Assembly (NCBI RefSeq): GCF_004664715.2
Contig: NC_051075.1
Coordinates: forward strand, 27,274,715-27,338,714
Reading direction: 5' to 3'
From: Peromyscus leucopus
Lineage: Eukaryota; Chordata; Mammalia; Rodentia; Cricetidae
Length of the DNA stretch: 64,000 nucleotides
Positions 28,801-32,779 of the stretch are shown one piece after another. A program made the position numbers and the translations under genes. Numbering within the stretch: position 1 is the stretch's first letter; every line of letters begins with the position of its first letter. The notes beneath the pieces are model-generated. The model saw only the letters and a list, made by a program, of their open reading frames with translations. It had not been told where the DNA came from and made no database searches.

Positions 28801-30247
28801 CAGCTCCTTTACCCCACCCTAAGTTACACTGTGTTATTTTCCTGTGAATCACTGGGAGTAAGTTCAGTCTGATGGTGCATGGGGAGGGGTTTCAACTCTG
28901 CAATCTCCCCAAGTAACTTTAACAAGTACTCTTTGGGCCTGGCCCAAATTAATGAAACCATTCCAGGAAAGAAAAGGACTGTTACAGATTTCTTGTAGGT
29001 TAGTTAATTCTGGTCATCATGGACCCCAGCAGTAAAACTACTCACTCCCTCATTACGAATTACTATCACCAATGGTCAAGTACCGAATCAAGATAACTTG
29101 TCGCTGGGCAGTGGTGGCGCATGCCTTTAATCCCAGCACTCGGGAGGCAGAGCCAGGCGGATCTCTGTGAGTTCGAGGCCAGCCTGGTCTACAGAGCGAG
29201 TTCCAGGAAGGGCGCAAAACTACACAGAGAAACCCTGTCTCCAAAAACCAAAACCAAAACAAACCAAAACGAAAAAAGAGAGAGAGAAAGAAAGAAAACT
29301 TGTCTTGTTTCTTGAACAAGCCTCACTCTTAACTCACAACTCTCCCACGCATAAAATAAAGAATGACACTGCCCGGTAGCTCTACCCCATGGTGAAGAAC
29401 GGATGAATGAACCGTGCCTGGGAGGCGCCAGGAACAGTGTTTGATAGTGTCACGCCAAGTCCCGTTATCACCTCTTGTCTCAGGAAATAGCAGGGTCAGG
29501 ACCGATAGCTACATCTACCCAAGGCCACGCTGAGATCGGCTGGCGCATCCCACGGGGTCGTTCCCAGGCGAGGGAAAGGAGAGACCCTCATGCTCCCCCC
29601 CCCCACCCGACGCCAGCCTACCTGTTGTTCCGGATGCTCAGCAGCACGCACAACACCAGCTCCAAGTAGATGCGCAGCACTTCCAGCCAGCGAGAGGAGA
29701 GCTGCAGGGCCTCCCCTTCCTCCCCTCCGGTGCCCGTGTCGGCGCCGCCGCCATCGCCGTCGCCGGGGCCGCCGCCTCCGCTCAGGTAATTCTCCGCGGC
29801 GAATTCGACGCGCAGCTCCCGCACGAACCAGCCGCACTTGCGCATGAGGAACTCCAGCCGCGGCTGCTCCGCGGGCGAGACGCGGAGGCAGAGGCGGAGC
29901 TGGGGCCACAGCGCCGGGTAGAAGAGGCACTCACGCCAGTGCGAGCAGGAGGCCGAGGCCCGCAGCCGGTCGGGCGGCGGCAGGAAGGAGAAGATGTGCA
30001 CGATGAGCTCGCTGGGCAGCGACGCGGCGCCGGCTGCCTGCCCGCACAGAGCCATCCGGCCGGGCCGCCGGCCGCCCGCCCCCGGCCGCCTGCGCAGTCC
30101 TCGCAGCAGCCCCCGCAGCCGGCGTAGCTGCCGCAGCCGCAGCCGCTGCTGCCGCCGCCGCCGCCGCCACCGCACCACCCGGGCGGCCCCGGCTCGGGTT
30201 CGCGCTCCCGGCGGTCGGGGCTGCGGCACTGACAAGAACAACAACAT
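4474..30247 (-). CDS. Fbxo33: F-box only protein 33, four coding exons (spliced)
   Basis: Spliced coding sequence, minus strand: exon 1 30247-29622, exon 2 8280-8170, exon 3 7126-6441, exon 4 4745-4474. Phases agree at all three junctions (626+111+686+272 = 1695 nt, 564 aa; human is about 555 aa, the excess lying in the low-complexity N-terminal third). Residues 1-64 are Arg-rich (23 Arg). The F-box begins near residue 76 (LPSELIVHIFSFL) and runs to about 122. A Gly/Asp/Glu-rich loop lies at 157-179. The rest is a leucine-rich substrate-binding region with high identity to mammalian FBXO33, ending MQSFSEDI. The F-box should bind SKP1 so that the protein acts as substrate receptor of an SCF (SKP1-CUL1-F-box) E3 ligase; YBX1 is the reported target in the literature. 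The start is chosen as the first ATG in the open 5' frame and by match to the human N-terminus. No frameshift or stop interrupts it. Confidence 0.97.
5105..5262 (+). repeat. B1 SINE (intron 3)
   Basis: Full-length: GCCCGGTAGTGGTGGTGCAT, CTTTAATCCCAGCACTCGGG, and tail AAAAACCAAACCAAACAAAAA. Antisense to Fbxo33. Confidence 0.9.
5711..5868 (-). repeat. B1 SINE (intron 3)
   Basis: A T-run at 5711-5728, then GACAAGGTTTCTCTGTG and the rest of a minus-strand B1. The following 5880-5990 (GTCTGTAGCTCAGGCTG...CATACCCAGCT) looks like a second, older SINE in the same orientation. Confidence 0.8.
5991..6440. other. Intron 3 sequence without recognised features
   Basis: AT-rich intronic DNA leading up to the exon 3 donor. 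No repeat, exon or RNA gene recognised. The rest of intron 3 (4746-5104, 5263-5710) is likewise plain. Confidence 0.6.
6441..7126 (-). CDS. Fbxo33: Fbxo33 coding exon 3 (leucine-rich central region)
   Basis: The acceptor TTTTCCTCATAG is followed by A-ATT-CAG-CAG, completing Gln246. It encodes residues 247-474 and the first base of Gly475. The donor is CATG|GTATGT. The translation is essentially collinear with mammalian FBXO33, with leucine-rich stretches (for example TMEHLSLLDNNIPG and VNLRSLALDFCDF). Reading on past the donor gives a stop after seven codons, so intron 3 retention would truncate the protein. Confidence 0.97.
7446..7645 (+). repeat. B2 SINE, 5'-truncated (intron 2)
   Basis: Shows GGGTTCATTTCCCAGCACCC, TCTGTAACTCTAGTTCCAGAG-GATCTGA, and tail GCATAAAATAAAATATT with AATAAA. 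B2 is tRNA-derived; the 5' A-box part is largely lost. Confidence 0.75.
7776..7868. repeat. (TG)n microsatellite (intron 2)
   Basis: About 40 bp of pure TG followed by interrupted TGTA/TG units. Confidence 0.9.
7869..8040 (-). repeat. B4/RSINE-type composite SINE
   Basis: The order GGCAGGCTCTCTCAATCAAACC, CTTGCTGTGGGGATCCTTGG, TTACAGGGAGCCACCATGCC matches reversed B4/RSINE composites. It ends about 110 bp before exon 2 and is followed by a T-run at 8045-8060. Confidence 0.5.
8170..8280 (-). CDS. Fbxo33: Fbxo33 coding exon 2 (111 nt, absent from simple ORF calls)
   Basis: Found by joining the frames. The acceptor TCCTATAG precedes G-AAC-CTC-CAG, which completes Arg209. The exon encodes residues 210-245 (starting NLQKFSLFGDIS, ending DGKKIK) plus two bases of Gln246. 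The donor is CA|GTAAGTC. The peptide matches the mammalian FBXO33 segment linking the F-box part to the leucine-rich region. Intron 1 before it is about 21.3 kb; intron 2 after it is 1043 bp. Confidence 0.95.
8281..8655. other. Intron 1 next to exon 2, no recognised feature
   Basis: Unique sequence carrying small open frames on both strands (about 68 codons plus, 87 codons minus). Neither translation resembles a family I know, and no splice or start context singles one out. Confidence 0.5.
8656..8785 (+). repeat. B1 SINE, 5'-truncated
   Basis: GGGGAGGCAGAGGCAGCC, TTCAAGGCCAGCCTGGTCTA, tail AAAAACCAAACTAAATAAAAA. Confidence 0.8.
8786..8955. other. AT-rich intron 1 sequence, nothing recognised
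   Basis: No repeat or exon seen here, nor in 9286-9615 and 9771-10250, apart from short A/T-rich runs. Confidence 0.5.
8956..9285 (+). mobile_element. Probable LTR fragment (unclassified)
   Basis: Starts TGTGGACCTGGCTGCCAGG, contains CTTTATAATCC (TATA-like), a CT-rich middle and TACACTTTCTCCTCCACCATAC, and ends near AACAGTCA. The layout resembles a rodent ERV LTR; no target duplication found. Confidence 0.4.
9616..9770 (+). repeat. B1 SINE, diverged
   Basis: CAGCTGTGGTGTACTCC, CAGATCTCTGTAAGTTCAATACC, GAGACCCTGTCTGAAAACAA. Confidence 0.75.
10255..10380 (+). repeat. Old B1-type SINE
   Basis: TTGGAATTCCAGCACCTGGGAGG, GTGAGTGCCAGGCCAGCC, GCCTGTTTCAGAAAAAG. Confidence 0.55.
10470..11085 (+). 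mobile_element. Ancient L1M remnant (ORF2 end and 3' UTR)
   Basis: Diverged but collinear with mammalian L1M: a GTTAAAACCACAGGGAGATA segment, GGGCAAGGATATGGAACAA, ACCCAAGAGAGATGG, AGCAACTTTATTCATAATAG, CAATTGGTGAATAAAT. No intact frame. Confidence 0.65.
11092..11466 (+). repeat. B2 SINE split by a B1 insertion
   Basis: B2 head GAGGACTGAAGAGACAGCTCAG and body at 11092-11280. The tail resumes at 11443 (AAAATTAAATAAATCTTAAAC) after the B1. The remnant of another B1 (GAGTTCAAGGACAGCCAGG) follows at about 11468-11510. Confidence 0.8.
11280..11442 (-). repeat. B1 SINE inserted in B2 tail
   Basis: Minus-strand B1 (GAGACAGGGTCTCTCTTTG to GGCATGTGCCAACAC). It is flanked by a 17-bp target duplication, AAAATTAAATGAATCTT at 11263-11279 and the same with one mismatch at 11443-11459. 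Confidence 0.9.
11635..12025 (-). mobile_element. Solo LTR, class II ERV, family D
   Basis: On the minus strand it starts TGTGGGGACCACATAGACTC, contains GAGCTTGCTTTACCCAGCAG and a TATA-like GTGTAAAAAGCC with AATAAA, and ends CTCCCCCA. A perfect 6-bp target duplication GATTAT lies at 11629-11634 and 12026-12031. Same family as 38366-38698. It sits in Fbxo33 intron 1 in the sense direction of the gene. Confidence 0.85.
12032..12544. other. Intron 1 unique sequence, nothing recognised
   Basis: AT-rich, no repeat or exon that I can identify. Confidence 0.5.
12545..12860 (+). mobile_element. Old mammalian DNA-transposon-like repeat
   Basis: The order TTTGCTATAACAAAATACCCC, TTCTGGAGACTGGGCAG, CATTCTTGCTGCATC, CCTAATGACCTGCCAATGGC matches a widespread mammalian interspersed repeat that I believe is hAT/MER-type; class is uncertain. 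Confidence 0.5.
12890..13030 (+). repeat. B2 SINE, 3' part
   Basis: GCACCCACATGGTGATTCAC, CTCCAGTTCCAGGGGATTC, CTCTTCTGATCTCATGG. Confidence 0.7.
13254..13480 (+). mobile_element. LTR fragment, class II ERV, family E
   Basis: Starts TGTGGGATATTCCTTTACAC, contains TTTAATAAAGAAGCTGACTGG-CCAAT and ATGGACATGCCGTACTGAG. This is the 5' half of an LTR type common in cricetid genomes; the 3' half is missing. Confidence 0.65.
13648..13790. repeat. Pyrimidine-rich (CCCT/CTTCC)n tract
   Basis: Over 140 bp of almost pure C/T on the plus strand. It is a purine-rich mirror tract able to form triplex or slipped structures, and probably grew from the tail of the neighbouring B1. Confidence 0.85.
13786..13923 (-). 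repeat. B1 SINE
   Basis: GGAGACAGGGTCTCTCTATG to ATTAAAGGCACCGACACACC. Confidence 0.8.
14100..14826 (+). mobile_element. HAL1/L1 ORF1-region remnant
   Basis: Shows AGGCCTAAGGAAGTCAATTC, GATGAAAAATTAAACAAC, TTTAATGAAATTAC, AGTTACTTACGAAGGCAAAC and ATCCAGCAACG, the order of an L1/HAL1 first-ORF region. The 98-codon frame at 14395-14691 is a relic of it. The sequence appears to resume after the LTR at 15188-15250. Confidence 0.6.
14827..15181 (-). mobile_element. Solo LTR, class II ERV, family A (variant 3' end)
   Basis: Plus strand reads TGTAGCTAGAGTTTTCCTGCC, AACTGTATGGCCGTGGCAG, CCACATGGCTCGTGGCTTAC. A perfect 6-bp duplication TGGATG lies at 14821-14826 and 15182-15187. The right-hand 70 bp differ from the copies at 47641 and 51038, so this is a subfamily or partially exchanged copy. 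Orientation is inferred from related LTRs. Confidence 0.8.
15350..15490 (+). mobile_element. L1M 3' UTR fragment
   Basis: TTATTGATTGCTTCCAAGTT, AGGTGCTATAAATATCC, TTTTTGTGTGGACACA, a pattern of old L1M 3' ends. Confidence 0.5.
15540..15930 (-). mobile_element. Rodent L1 3' UTR fragment
   Basis: GTGAGTTTCATTAGGGTTG and the following CT-rich block match reverse-complement rodent L1 (Lx-type) 3' UTR. A similar fragment lies at 23220-23600. Confidence 0.5.
16037..16085. repeat. (CATT)n microsatellite
   Basis: About 12 uninterrupted CATT units adjoining a B1. Confidence 0.95.
16086..16218 (-). repeat. B1 SINE
   Basis: AAGACAGGGTTTAACCCTGG to GGCGTGCATCACCCCTGCC. Confidence 0.85.
16400..16700 (+). 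mobile_element. L1M 3' region remnant
   Basis: GGTGTACAGTGGCATCTCAC, TTTGTATTTCCCTGAGGAC and GTGAGGTGTCTGCCTGATC follow the typical order of an old L1M 3' end. Confidence 0.55.
16701..17204. other. Intron 1 sequence, nothing firm
   Basis: AT-rich DNA, possibly continuing the old L1 remnant; no exon recognised. Confidence 0.4.
17205..17345 (-). repeat. Old B1-type SINE
   Basis: TCTGAGACAGTTATTAGC, TAGCCTAGGCTGGCCTTAAA, TGAGTGCTGAAATGAAAGG. Confidence 0.6.
17693..17850 (+). repeat. B1 SINE, young-looking
   Basis: GCCGGGCGGTGGTGGTGCAT through AGGAAAGGCACAAAGCTACA, a cricetid-flavoured B1. Short imperfect flanking duplication around AAATTAC. Confidence 0.9.
18100..18445 (-). mobile_element. 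Old hAT-type element (URR1/RMER30-like)
   Basis: TTGATTATCAACCTGATGAG, GGAAGCCCCACCCTGAGCC and CCCATAAGTTGTTATTGTC-AG follow the order of rodent nonautonomous hAT relics. Diverged. Confidence 0.5.
18690..18812 (-). repeat. B1 SINE
   Basis: CAAGACAGGGTTTCATTG to GTGTGTACCACCACCTCCC, with a small internal deletion near the ATCTGCC block. Confidence 0.85.
19070..19187 (+). repeat. B1 SINE, 5'-truncated
   Basis: TTAATCCTAGCACTCAGGG, GTGAATTCAAGGCCAGTC, AACCTGTTTCAAAAAACC. Confidence 0.7.
19188..20644. other. 1.4 kb of intron 1 without recognised repeats
   Basis: Apparently unique AT-rich DNA; only a short CACAGACA run near 20003-20030. No splice-site-bounded exon was evident. It is one of the longest repeat-poor stretches in the intron. 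Confidence 0.5.
20645..20990 (+). repeat. B4/RSINE-type composite SINE, old
   Basis: AAGCTCAGGTAGTGAAGCGCC, GAGACCCTGAGCTGGAGGCC-CAGCAACCAC, a tRNA/ID-like head, followed by TAGTCAGCC and GACCTTATTTCAAAAAGC. Confidence 0.5.
21640..22186 (+). mobile_element. 3' end of a truncated class II ERV: polypurine tract plus LTR (family C)
   Basis: About 90 bp of internal sequence ends in AAAAGGGGGAAA, a polypurine tract. It is followed by an LTR at 21737-22186 that starts TGCGGTGATATTTTATTTG and ends TTTCGTCTACA. The LTR carries a B1-like box segment (CACACACCCTTAATCTGAT) and TGGCTATTGCTCTGATCTCTTTG. The 5' part of the provirus is missing and no protein-coding remnant is seen. Confidence 0.7.
22250..22560 (-). 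mobile_element. Rodent L1 fragment
   Basis: CT-rich block and ATTTAACTAGGGCTGCTTAC-ATGAGCATGGGTAG match reverse-complement L1 3' UTR. Confidence 0.5.
22561..23016. other. Intron 1 sequence, nothing recognised
   Basis: AT-rich, no repeat identified. Confidence 0.5.
23017..23072. repeat. (CTAT)n(CATC)n microsatellite
   Basis: CTAT units pass into about 10 CATC units, then TATATATC, directly before a B1. Confidence 0.9.
23075..23215 (-). repeat. B1 SINE, diverged
   Basis: AAACAGGGTTTTTCACATAGCC to ATGTGCTACCATGCCTAGC. Confidence 0.75.
23220..23605 (-). mobile_element. Rodent L1 3' UTR fragment
   Basis: AGGGTTGCACACAGGAG, CAGCAACCTTTAACTGCTC-ATAAATCCTCAAGG and CATGACTTGTCC follow the reverse-complement order of Lx-type L1 3' UTR. 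Confidence 0.6.
23631..23803 (+). repeat. B1 SINE with target duplication
   Basis: GGCCAGTAGTGGCGCACACC through the tail AAACAAAACAAAAACAAAC. The 15-bp duplication AAGACCTCTGTTCTT occurs at about 23612 and 23802. The segment GACAAGCTCCAAAGC is a B1 variant I associate with cricetids. Confidence 0.9.
23828..24184 (-). mobile_element. URR1-type hAT element
   Basis: Starts TGGTGGTTTGAATGAGAATGG, contains GAGGCCTTGTTGGTGGAGG and ends TTGCCTTGGTCAGGGTATC. Confidence 0.8.
24545..24760 (-). repeat. B4/RSINE-type composite SINE
   Basis: GACCAGGGAGCCCCAGGG, ACTGGGATTACAAGTGTGGG, GTGGGTGCTGGGGATTGAAC, ACCAACTGAGCCC. Confidence 0.7.
24905..25080 (+). repeat. B1 SINE with internal deletion
   Basis: GGGCGGAGGTGGCATATGCC joins GCGCTCGAGAGGCCAGCCTG, so about 40 bp are missing. 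Long A-rich tail with AAAC units. Confidence 0.85.
25195..25944. other. Intron 1 sequence, nothing recognised
   Basis: Unique DNA with a T-run at about 25500-25515. The repeat of ATGGACTTAATTA at about 25167 and 25200 flanks a short A-run, a small local duplication. Confidence 0.5.
25945..26070 (-). repeat. B1 fragment and A-rich run
   Basis: GCTGAGTGCTGGGACTAAAGG-CGTGCACCACCAC is the left part of a minus-strand B1. An A homopolymer of over 20 bases follows at about 26046-26069. Confidence 0.65.
26125..26267 (+). repeat. B1 SINE whose tail became a microsatellite
   Basis: GATGGATCTCTTGAATTC, CTACATAGAGAAACCCTGTC run directly into (GGAA)n. Confidence 0.75.
26268..26325. repeat. (GGAA)n microsatellite 1
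   Basis: About 14 GGAA units, uninterrupted. Confidence 0.95.
26326..26859. other. Spacer between two GGAA microsatellites
   Basis: About 530 bp with no recognised feature. Confidence 0.5.
26860..26982. repeat. (GGAA)n/(GGGA)n microsatellite 2
   Basis: About 11 GGAA units, then GGGA/GAGA-type units; one strand is purine-only over about 120 bp. Confidence 0.95.
27130..27340 (-). repeat. B4-type composite SINE
   Basis: A reversed B1-like half (GGCTGACCTTGAACTTGG, GTACAGGTGTGCGCTACC), then the tRNA/ID-like half (GGGGACTGAACCCAGGAC, AGCAAAGCTACACCCC). Confidence 0.7.
27341..27930. other. Intron 1 sequence, nothing recognised
   Basis: AT-rich with a short TATACATA run near 27387-27410. Confidence 0.5.
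27935..28070 (-). repeat. Old B1-type SINE
   Basis: TGGGACAGAGTTTCACAAAACC, TGACCTTGAACTCCTGATC, ATCATGCCTGGCTT. Confidence 0.65.
28178..28310 (-). repeat. B1 SINE
   Basis: A T-run, then GTTTGTCTGTGTAGCTCTGGAGCCTGTCCTGG, ending AAGTGCTGGGATTAAAATT. The GGAGCCTGTCCTGG variant is one I see in cricetid B1s. Confidence 0.85.
28320..29100. other. Repeat-poor intron 1 segment near exon 1
   Basis: About 780 bp free of recognised repeats, ending about 0.5 kb from the CpG island. Confidence 0.5.
29103..29290 (+). repeat. B1 SINE, youngest-looking in the window
   Basis: GCTGGGCAGTGGTGGCGCAT through AGGAAGGGCGCAAAACTACA, tail with AAACC/AAAG units. Short duplication AACTTGTC on both sides. It lies about 0.3 kb from the CpG island. 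Confidence 0.9.
29622..30247 (-). CDS. Fbxo33: Fbxo33 coding exon 1 (N-terminus and F-box)
   Basis: Encodes residues 1-208 and two bases of Arg209. The donor is CAG|GTAGGC (GT at 29621-29620). The ATG at 30247-30245 has a weak context (T at -3, T at +4). No other ATG occurs on the minus strand between it and about 30560. A second in-frame ATG lies at 30055 (codon 65), directly before the F-box. GC content is very high, as expected inside the CpG island. A six-unit GCC/CGG repeat at 30151-30168 encodes part of an Arg run, and a second GC-rich stretch near 29741-29790 encodes the Gly/Asp loop. Confidence 0.96.
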
Positions 30248-30550
30248 CAATGACAAGGAAGAAGGGGGCGGAACCGTCGTGCGCTTCGGCGGAACCAAGT
30301 GCAGCAAGAGTGGTGGAGAGGCCGGCTCGCCGCCAGCCGCCGGTCTTCCGTACCGCACGCAAGGGCCGCCCCGGTCGGCCCACGGAACCACCTCAAAAAC
30401 CCTCGTTCCAACCGACCCGGGGCCCGGAGGTGGCCGCGCTGCCTCTCAGGAAACCGCGACTCTCCCCGGACCGGGACGCGGAGGCTCGGTAGTGGTAGGG
30501 ACTGAGCTTGACGTCAGCGGCGGTGGGCGGAGCCTGGCGCGGCTGTGCGC
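30248..30550 (-). other. Fbxo33: Fbxo33 5' UTR and transcription start region (inferred)
   Basis: Minus-strand leader upstream of the ATG. It is GC-rich and contains no upstream ATG, so scanning ribosomes first meet the ATG at 30247. The exact start is not visible. The CRE/ETS/GC-box cluster at 30509-30673 suggests transcription begins about 30400-30540. No TATA box is seen, typical of CpG-island housekeeping promoters. Confidence 0.5.
30509..30516. promoter_or_regulatory. Palindromic CRE (TGACGTCA)
   Basis: A perfect 8-bp cAMP response element in the CpG island, followed within 10 bp by a GC box (GTGGGCGGAG, about 30523-30532). CREB/ATF proteins bind this palindrome. Its place just upstream of the 5' UTR makes it a strong candidate regulator of Fbxo33. 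Confidence 0.75.
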
Positions 30551-30551
30551 G

Positions 30552-30559
30552 ACTTCCGG
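30552..30559 (+). promoter_or_regulatory. ETS-type site (ACTTCCGG)
   Basis: Matches the consensus used by GABP/ELK-type factors in CpG-island promoters, 36 bp from the CRE. Functional use is inferred from motif and position. Confidence 0.55.
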
Positions 30560-30593
30560 AACCGAGGAGCTCCTGGTTGCCTGAACCGCGCGG

Positions 30594-30599
30594 CACGTG
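30594..30599. promoter_or_regulatory. E-box (CACGTG)
   Basis: Perfect palindromic E-box within CACGTGATCC, the type bound by USF/MYC/MITF-family proteins. It lies between the ETS site and the duplicated GC boxes. Confidence 0.5.
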
Positions 30600-30635
30600 A
30601 TCCAGGACGCCCGCAGGCTGGGGGGGCGGGGCCGG

Positions 30636-30673
30636 CGGCGCGGGGGCGGAGCCACGGCGCGGGGGCGGAGCCA
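30636..30673. promoter_or_regulatory. Perfect 19-bp tandem duplication, each copy with a GC box
   Basis: The unit CGGCGCGGGGGCGGAGCCA occurs twice without a gap or mismatch (30636-30654, 30655-30673). Each copy carries a GGGGCGG Sp1/KLF site. Another GC box (GGGGGGCGGGGC) lies just before at about 30621-30632. Confidence 0.85.
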
Positions 30674-31027
30674 TGCCGGGCGGCCCTCTCGGGCTGCGTC
30701 CGGCCCCTGCATCGCGCTCCTGGCGGAACCGGGCTCCGGGCGAGCCTTCCCGCCGCTTTCTCATTCGCTGGGCGAGGGGCGCGGATCCCGAGGGCCTGCA
30801 CCAGCGTCTTGCTCCGTCCGGCCTGCTCCGAGGACGACCAAGTCGGCTACCGAGAGGGCGGGTCTAGGCGGCACGCGGACCTGCCTCCTCCGACGAGCGG
30901 AGGCCGCTCACGCCCCGATGCAGAACCAGTGAAGACAGCGCCACCCTTAGTTTTTAGAGGGGCAGGAAAAAAAAATATGGCTAACGATTTTTTTCTTCTT
31001 TCCGGCGGGTACCCAGACTTTAAAGGC

Positions 31028-31170
31028 TCTCTGGACCCTTGTCTGCAGGAGTTCTGTGTAATTAGTATGTCTTATTAACAGCTAACGATCATTTAGTGGC
31101 CACAACAGCAAATTAGGAAGTTAAGACGGAGGTTTTAATTTTCAGCTTCATAAAGTCATTGAAGGGTTTT
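31028..31170. repeat. Local duplication, copy 1
   Basis: Starts TCTCTGGACCCTTGTCT and ends AAAGTCATTGAAGGGTTTT. Aligned throughout, with small gaps, to 31686-31818. Not a repeat family I know. Confidence 0.8.
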
Positions 31171-31685
31171 TGAAGGGAAGCCGTAGGCGCGGATCGTCTG
31201 TGAACCCGCGTACATACACCTCCATAACAGCATACCCCTGTATATAAAAAGAACACGAGTTAAAGTATGTTTTAGTATTAACTGATACTCCTGCAAACAA
31301 GTTGGGGAGGAGAGCTTTTCTTTAGTTTGGTGCCCCGGAAGAAAGGAATTCTCAAAACATAGCCCCTCAAATTCTCAGCATCCGAAGTAGCTCACTCAGG
31401 TTGTAAGAGGGAGCGAAATCAGAAAGGAATAAGATTTTATGTAATTATTGGGGACTGCTCAACGGAGTTTGCTGCTTCAAAGTGTTTGAACAGTCTCTTG
31501 CACACCAAGAAACTAGCTATTACAGATGTTTTTAGCCCTGAGAGCAGACCTTGCTGCTCACGTTTTTAAAAATACATTTTGGTGTCATGTACTTAATAAG
31601 CTACCAATAATAGTATCCTGTTACTTCTGAATTTCCATCTGTTCACTTGGTACTTTTAATAAAAATAGATTCAAGATAGGTCACT
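31171..31685. other. Sequence between the duplicated copies
   Basis: CpG-island shore grading into AT-rich DNA; no gene recognised. Confidence 0.5.
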
Positions 31686-31818
31686 TCTCTGGACCCTTGT
31701 CTATAAAATTCTATGTAATTATGTTTTATTAGCATTCTATGAACATTAAGTGGTAACAGTAAATTAGGAAATTAAGACTTGGATTTGAATATCAGTTTCA
31801 AAGTCATTGAAGTGTTTT
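31686..31818. repeat. Local duplication, copy 2
   Basis: Starts TCTCTGGACCCTTGTCT and ends AAAGTCATTGAAGTGTTTT, with AAATTAGGAAATTAAGAC in the middle, matching copy 1. Confidence 0.8.
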
Positions 31819-31859
31819 GCAGAGAGTCATAGACTTCCGGAGCTTCACTTAAGTGTACA

Positions 31860-31990
31860 CCACTGTGCTGGCCATTCTTGGTTGTCAACTTGACAATATT
31901 TGGAATGAACCACAATCCAGAAATGCAGGGTATACCCGTGAGAGATATTCTGCTTTGTTTGAAATGGGTGAACCCTCTTCTAGTCTGGAC
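31860..31990 (-). mobile_element. hAT-type element fragment (URR1/RMER30-like)
   Basis: TTCTTGGTTGTCAACTTGAC, ACCACAATCCAGAAATGCAG. Confidence 0.5.
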
Positions 31991-32344
31991 CTTTGCCTGA
32001 ACACTTTTAAAATTATAACTTCCTTTTCTTTCATTGCATCTACAGTTATTAATTTGTAGTCGTTAGAAACTTTCAAAAACCAGTAACATAAAAAGAAGTC
32101 CAAAACAAAATTAGTAACAATTAATGCTTAATTTTTTTATTGCCCATATTGAAAGTAAGGCCTTTGAAAATGACAAATGAGTTTTTCTTGGTTTTGGTTT
32201 TTCTGCATATTACTCTTTATTCATGAATGTTTTATAGATTTGAATCAATCATTGCTTCTCAAATTCTGGTGCTTTCACAATCCCCTTTCAAATACATTTT
32301 TTTCTGTGTATTATAGTTTTATTTTTTTAAAGTTCTCTCCCTAT

Positions 32345-32640
32345 TGTATGATTGGCAACTGGTGGATGCTGGGGGAGGAACAGTTATGGCCTTCAGTAGT
32401 GTAGCAGGTAGGGGGCCCATCAGGCTCCAGTGAGTATTTCCAGACCTCTGGCCACACAGACAGTCCTACATACAACCAGCGGATCACAAAACAAAACCAA
32501 AGAGCATGAGTTCTGGAAGGGATCTGTGAAGAAGAGTGGGAGGGATCATGGGGGAGAGAGAGTAAACAGAATGCACCAAAATATGGATGAAAGAACAAAT
32601 TTAATCCATAAAAGAGTAATTTAAAAAAAATTCCTTGAGC
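32345..32640 (+). mobile_element. Rodent L1 3' UTR fragment
   Basis: GGCAACTGGTGGATGCTGGG, GTAGCAGGTAGGGGGCCCATC, AAAGAGCATGAGTTCTGG, the order of an Lx-type 3' UTR. Confidence 0.65.
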
Positions 32641-32779
32641 AGTTTCAGTAAAATGAGTGGGAAGCTGAGTCTTTCTTCTCTCCTGAGTTGGCTGTGAACT
32701 AGCTGGGTGAACTTGAAACAAGTTGCTTAACCTCTTCTGTCTTTGCTTTTTATCAGGCAGGGATTTCTGCATTCCTGTT

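Larger units (their letters stand above)
29590..30960. promoter_or_regulatory. CpG island covering Fbxo33 promoter and exon 1
   Basis: A sharply GC-rich, CpG-dense segment surrounded by AT-rich DNA. It contains exon 1, the 5' UTR and the likely divergent promoter. Several long open frames on both strands here are side effects of GC richness. The island extends about 400 bp upstream of the cluster of promoter motifs, which permits divergent transcription to the right. Confidence 0.9.

Noticed and set aside
29496..30383. Other open frames overlapping Fbxo33 exon 1
   Set aside because: Shadows of exon 1 in other frames and on the other strand; they end at arbitrary points and ignore the splice site.
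30248..30391. In-frame N-terminal extension of Fbxo33
   Set aside because: The frame is open but begins with GTG, not ATG; the human protein starts at the residue corresponding to 30247.
30545..31078. Long plus-strand open frame (177 codons) across the CpG island
   Set aside because: Composition-driven: GC-rich DNA has few stops, the frame is Arg/Ala/Gly/Pro biased, several overlapping frames are equally long and no family similarity is visible.
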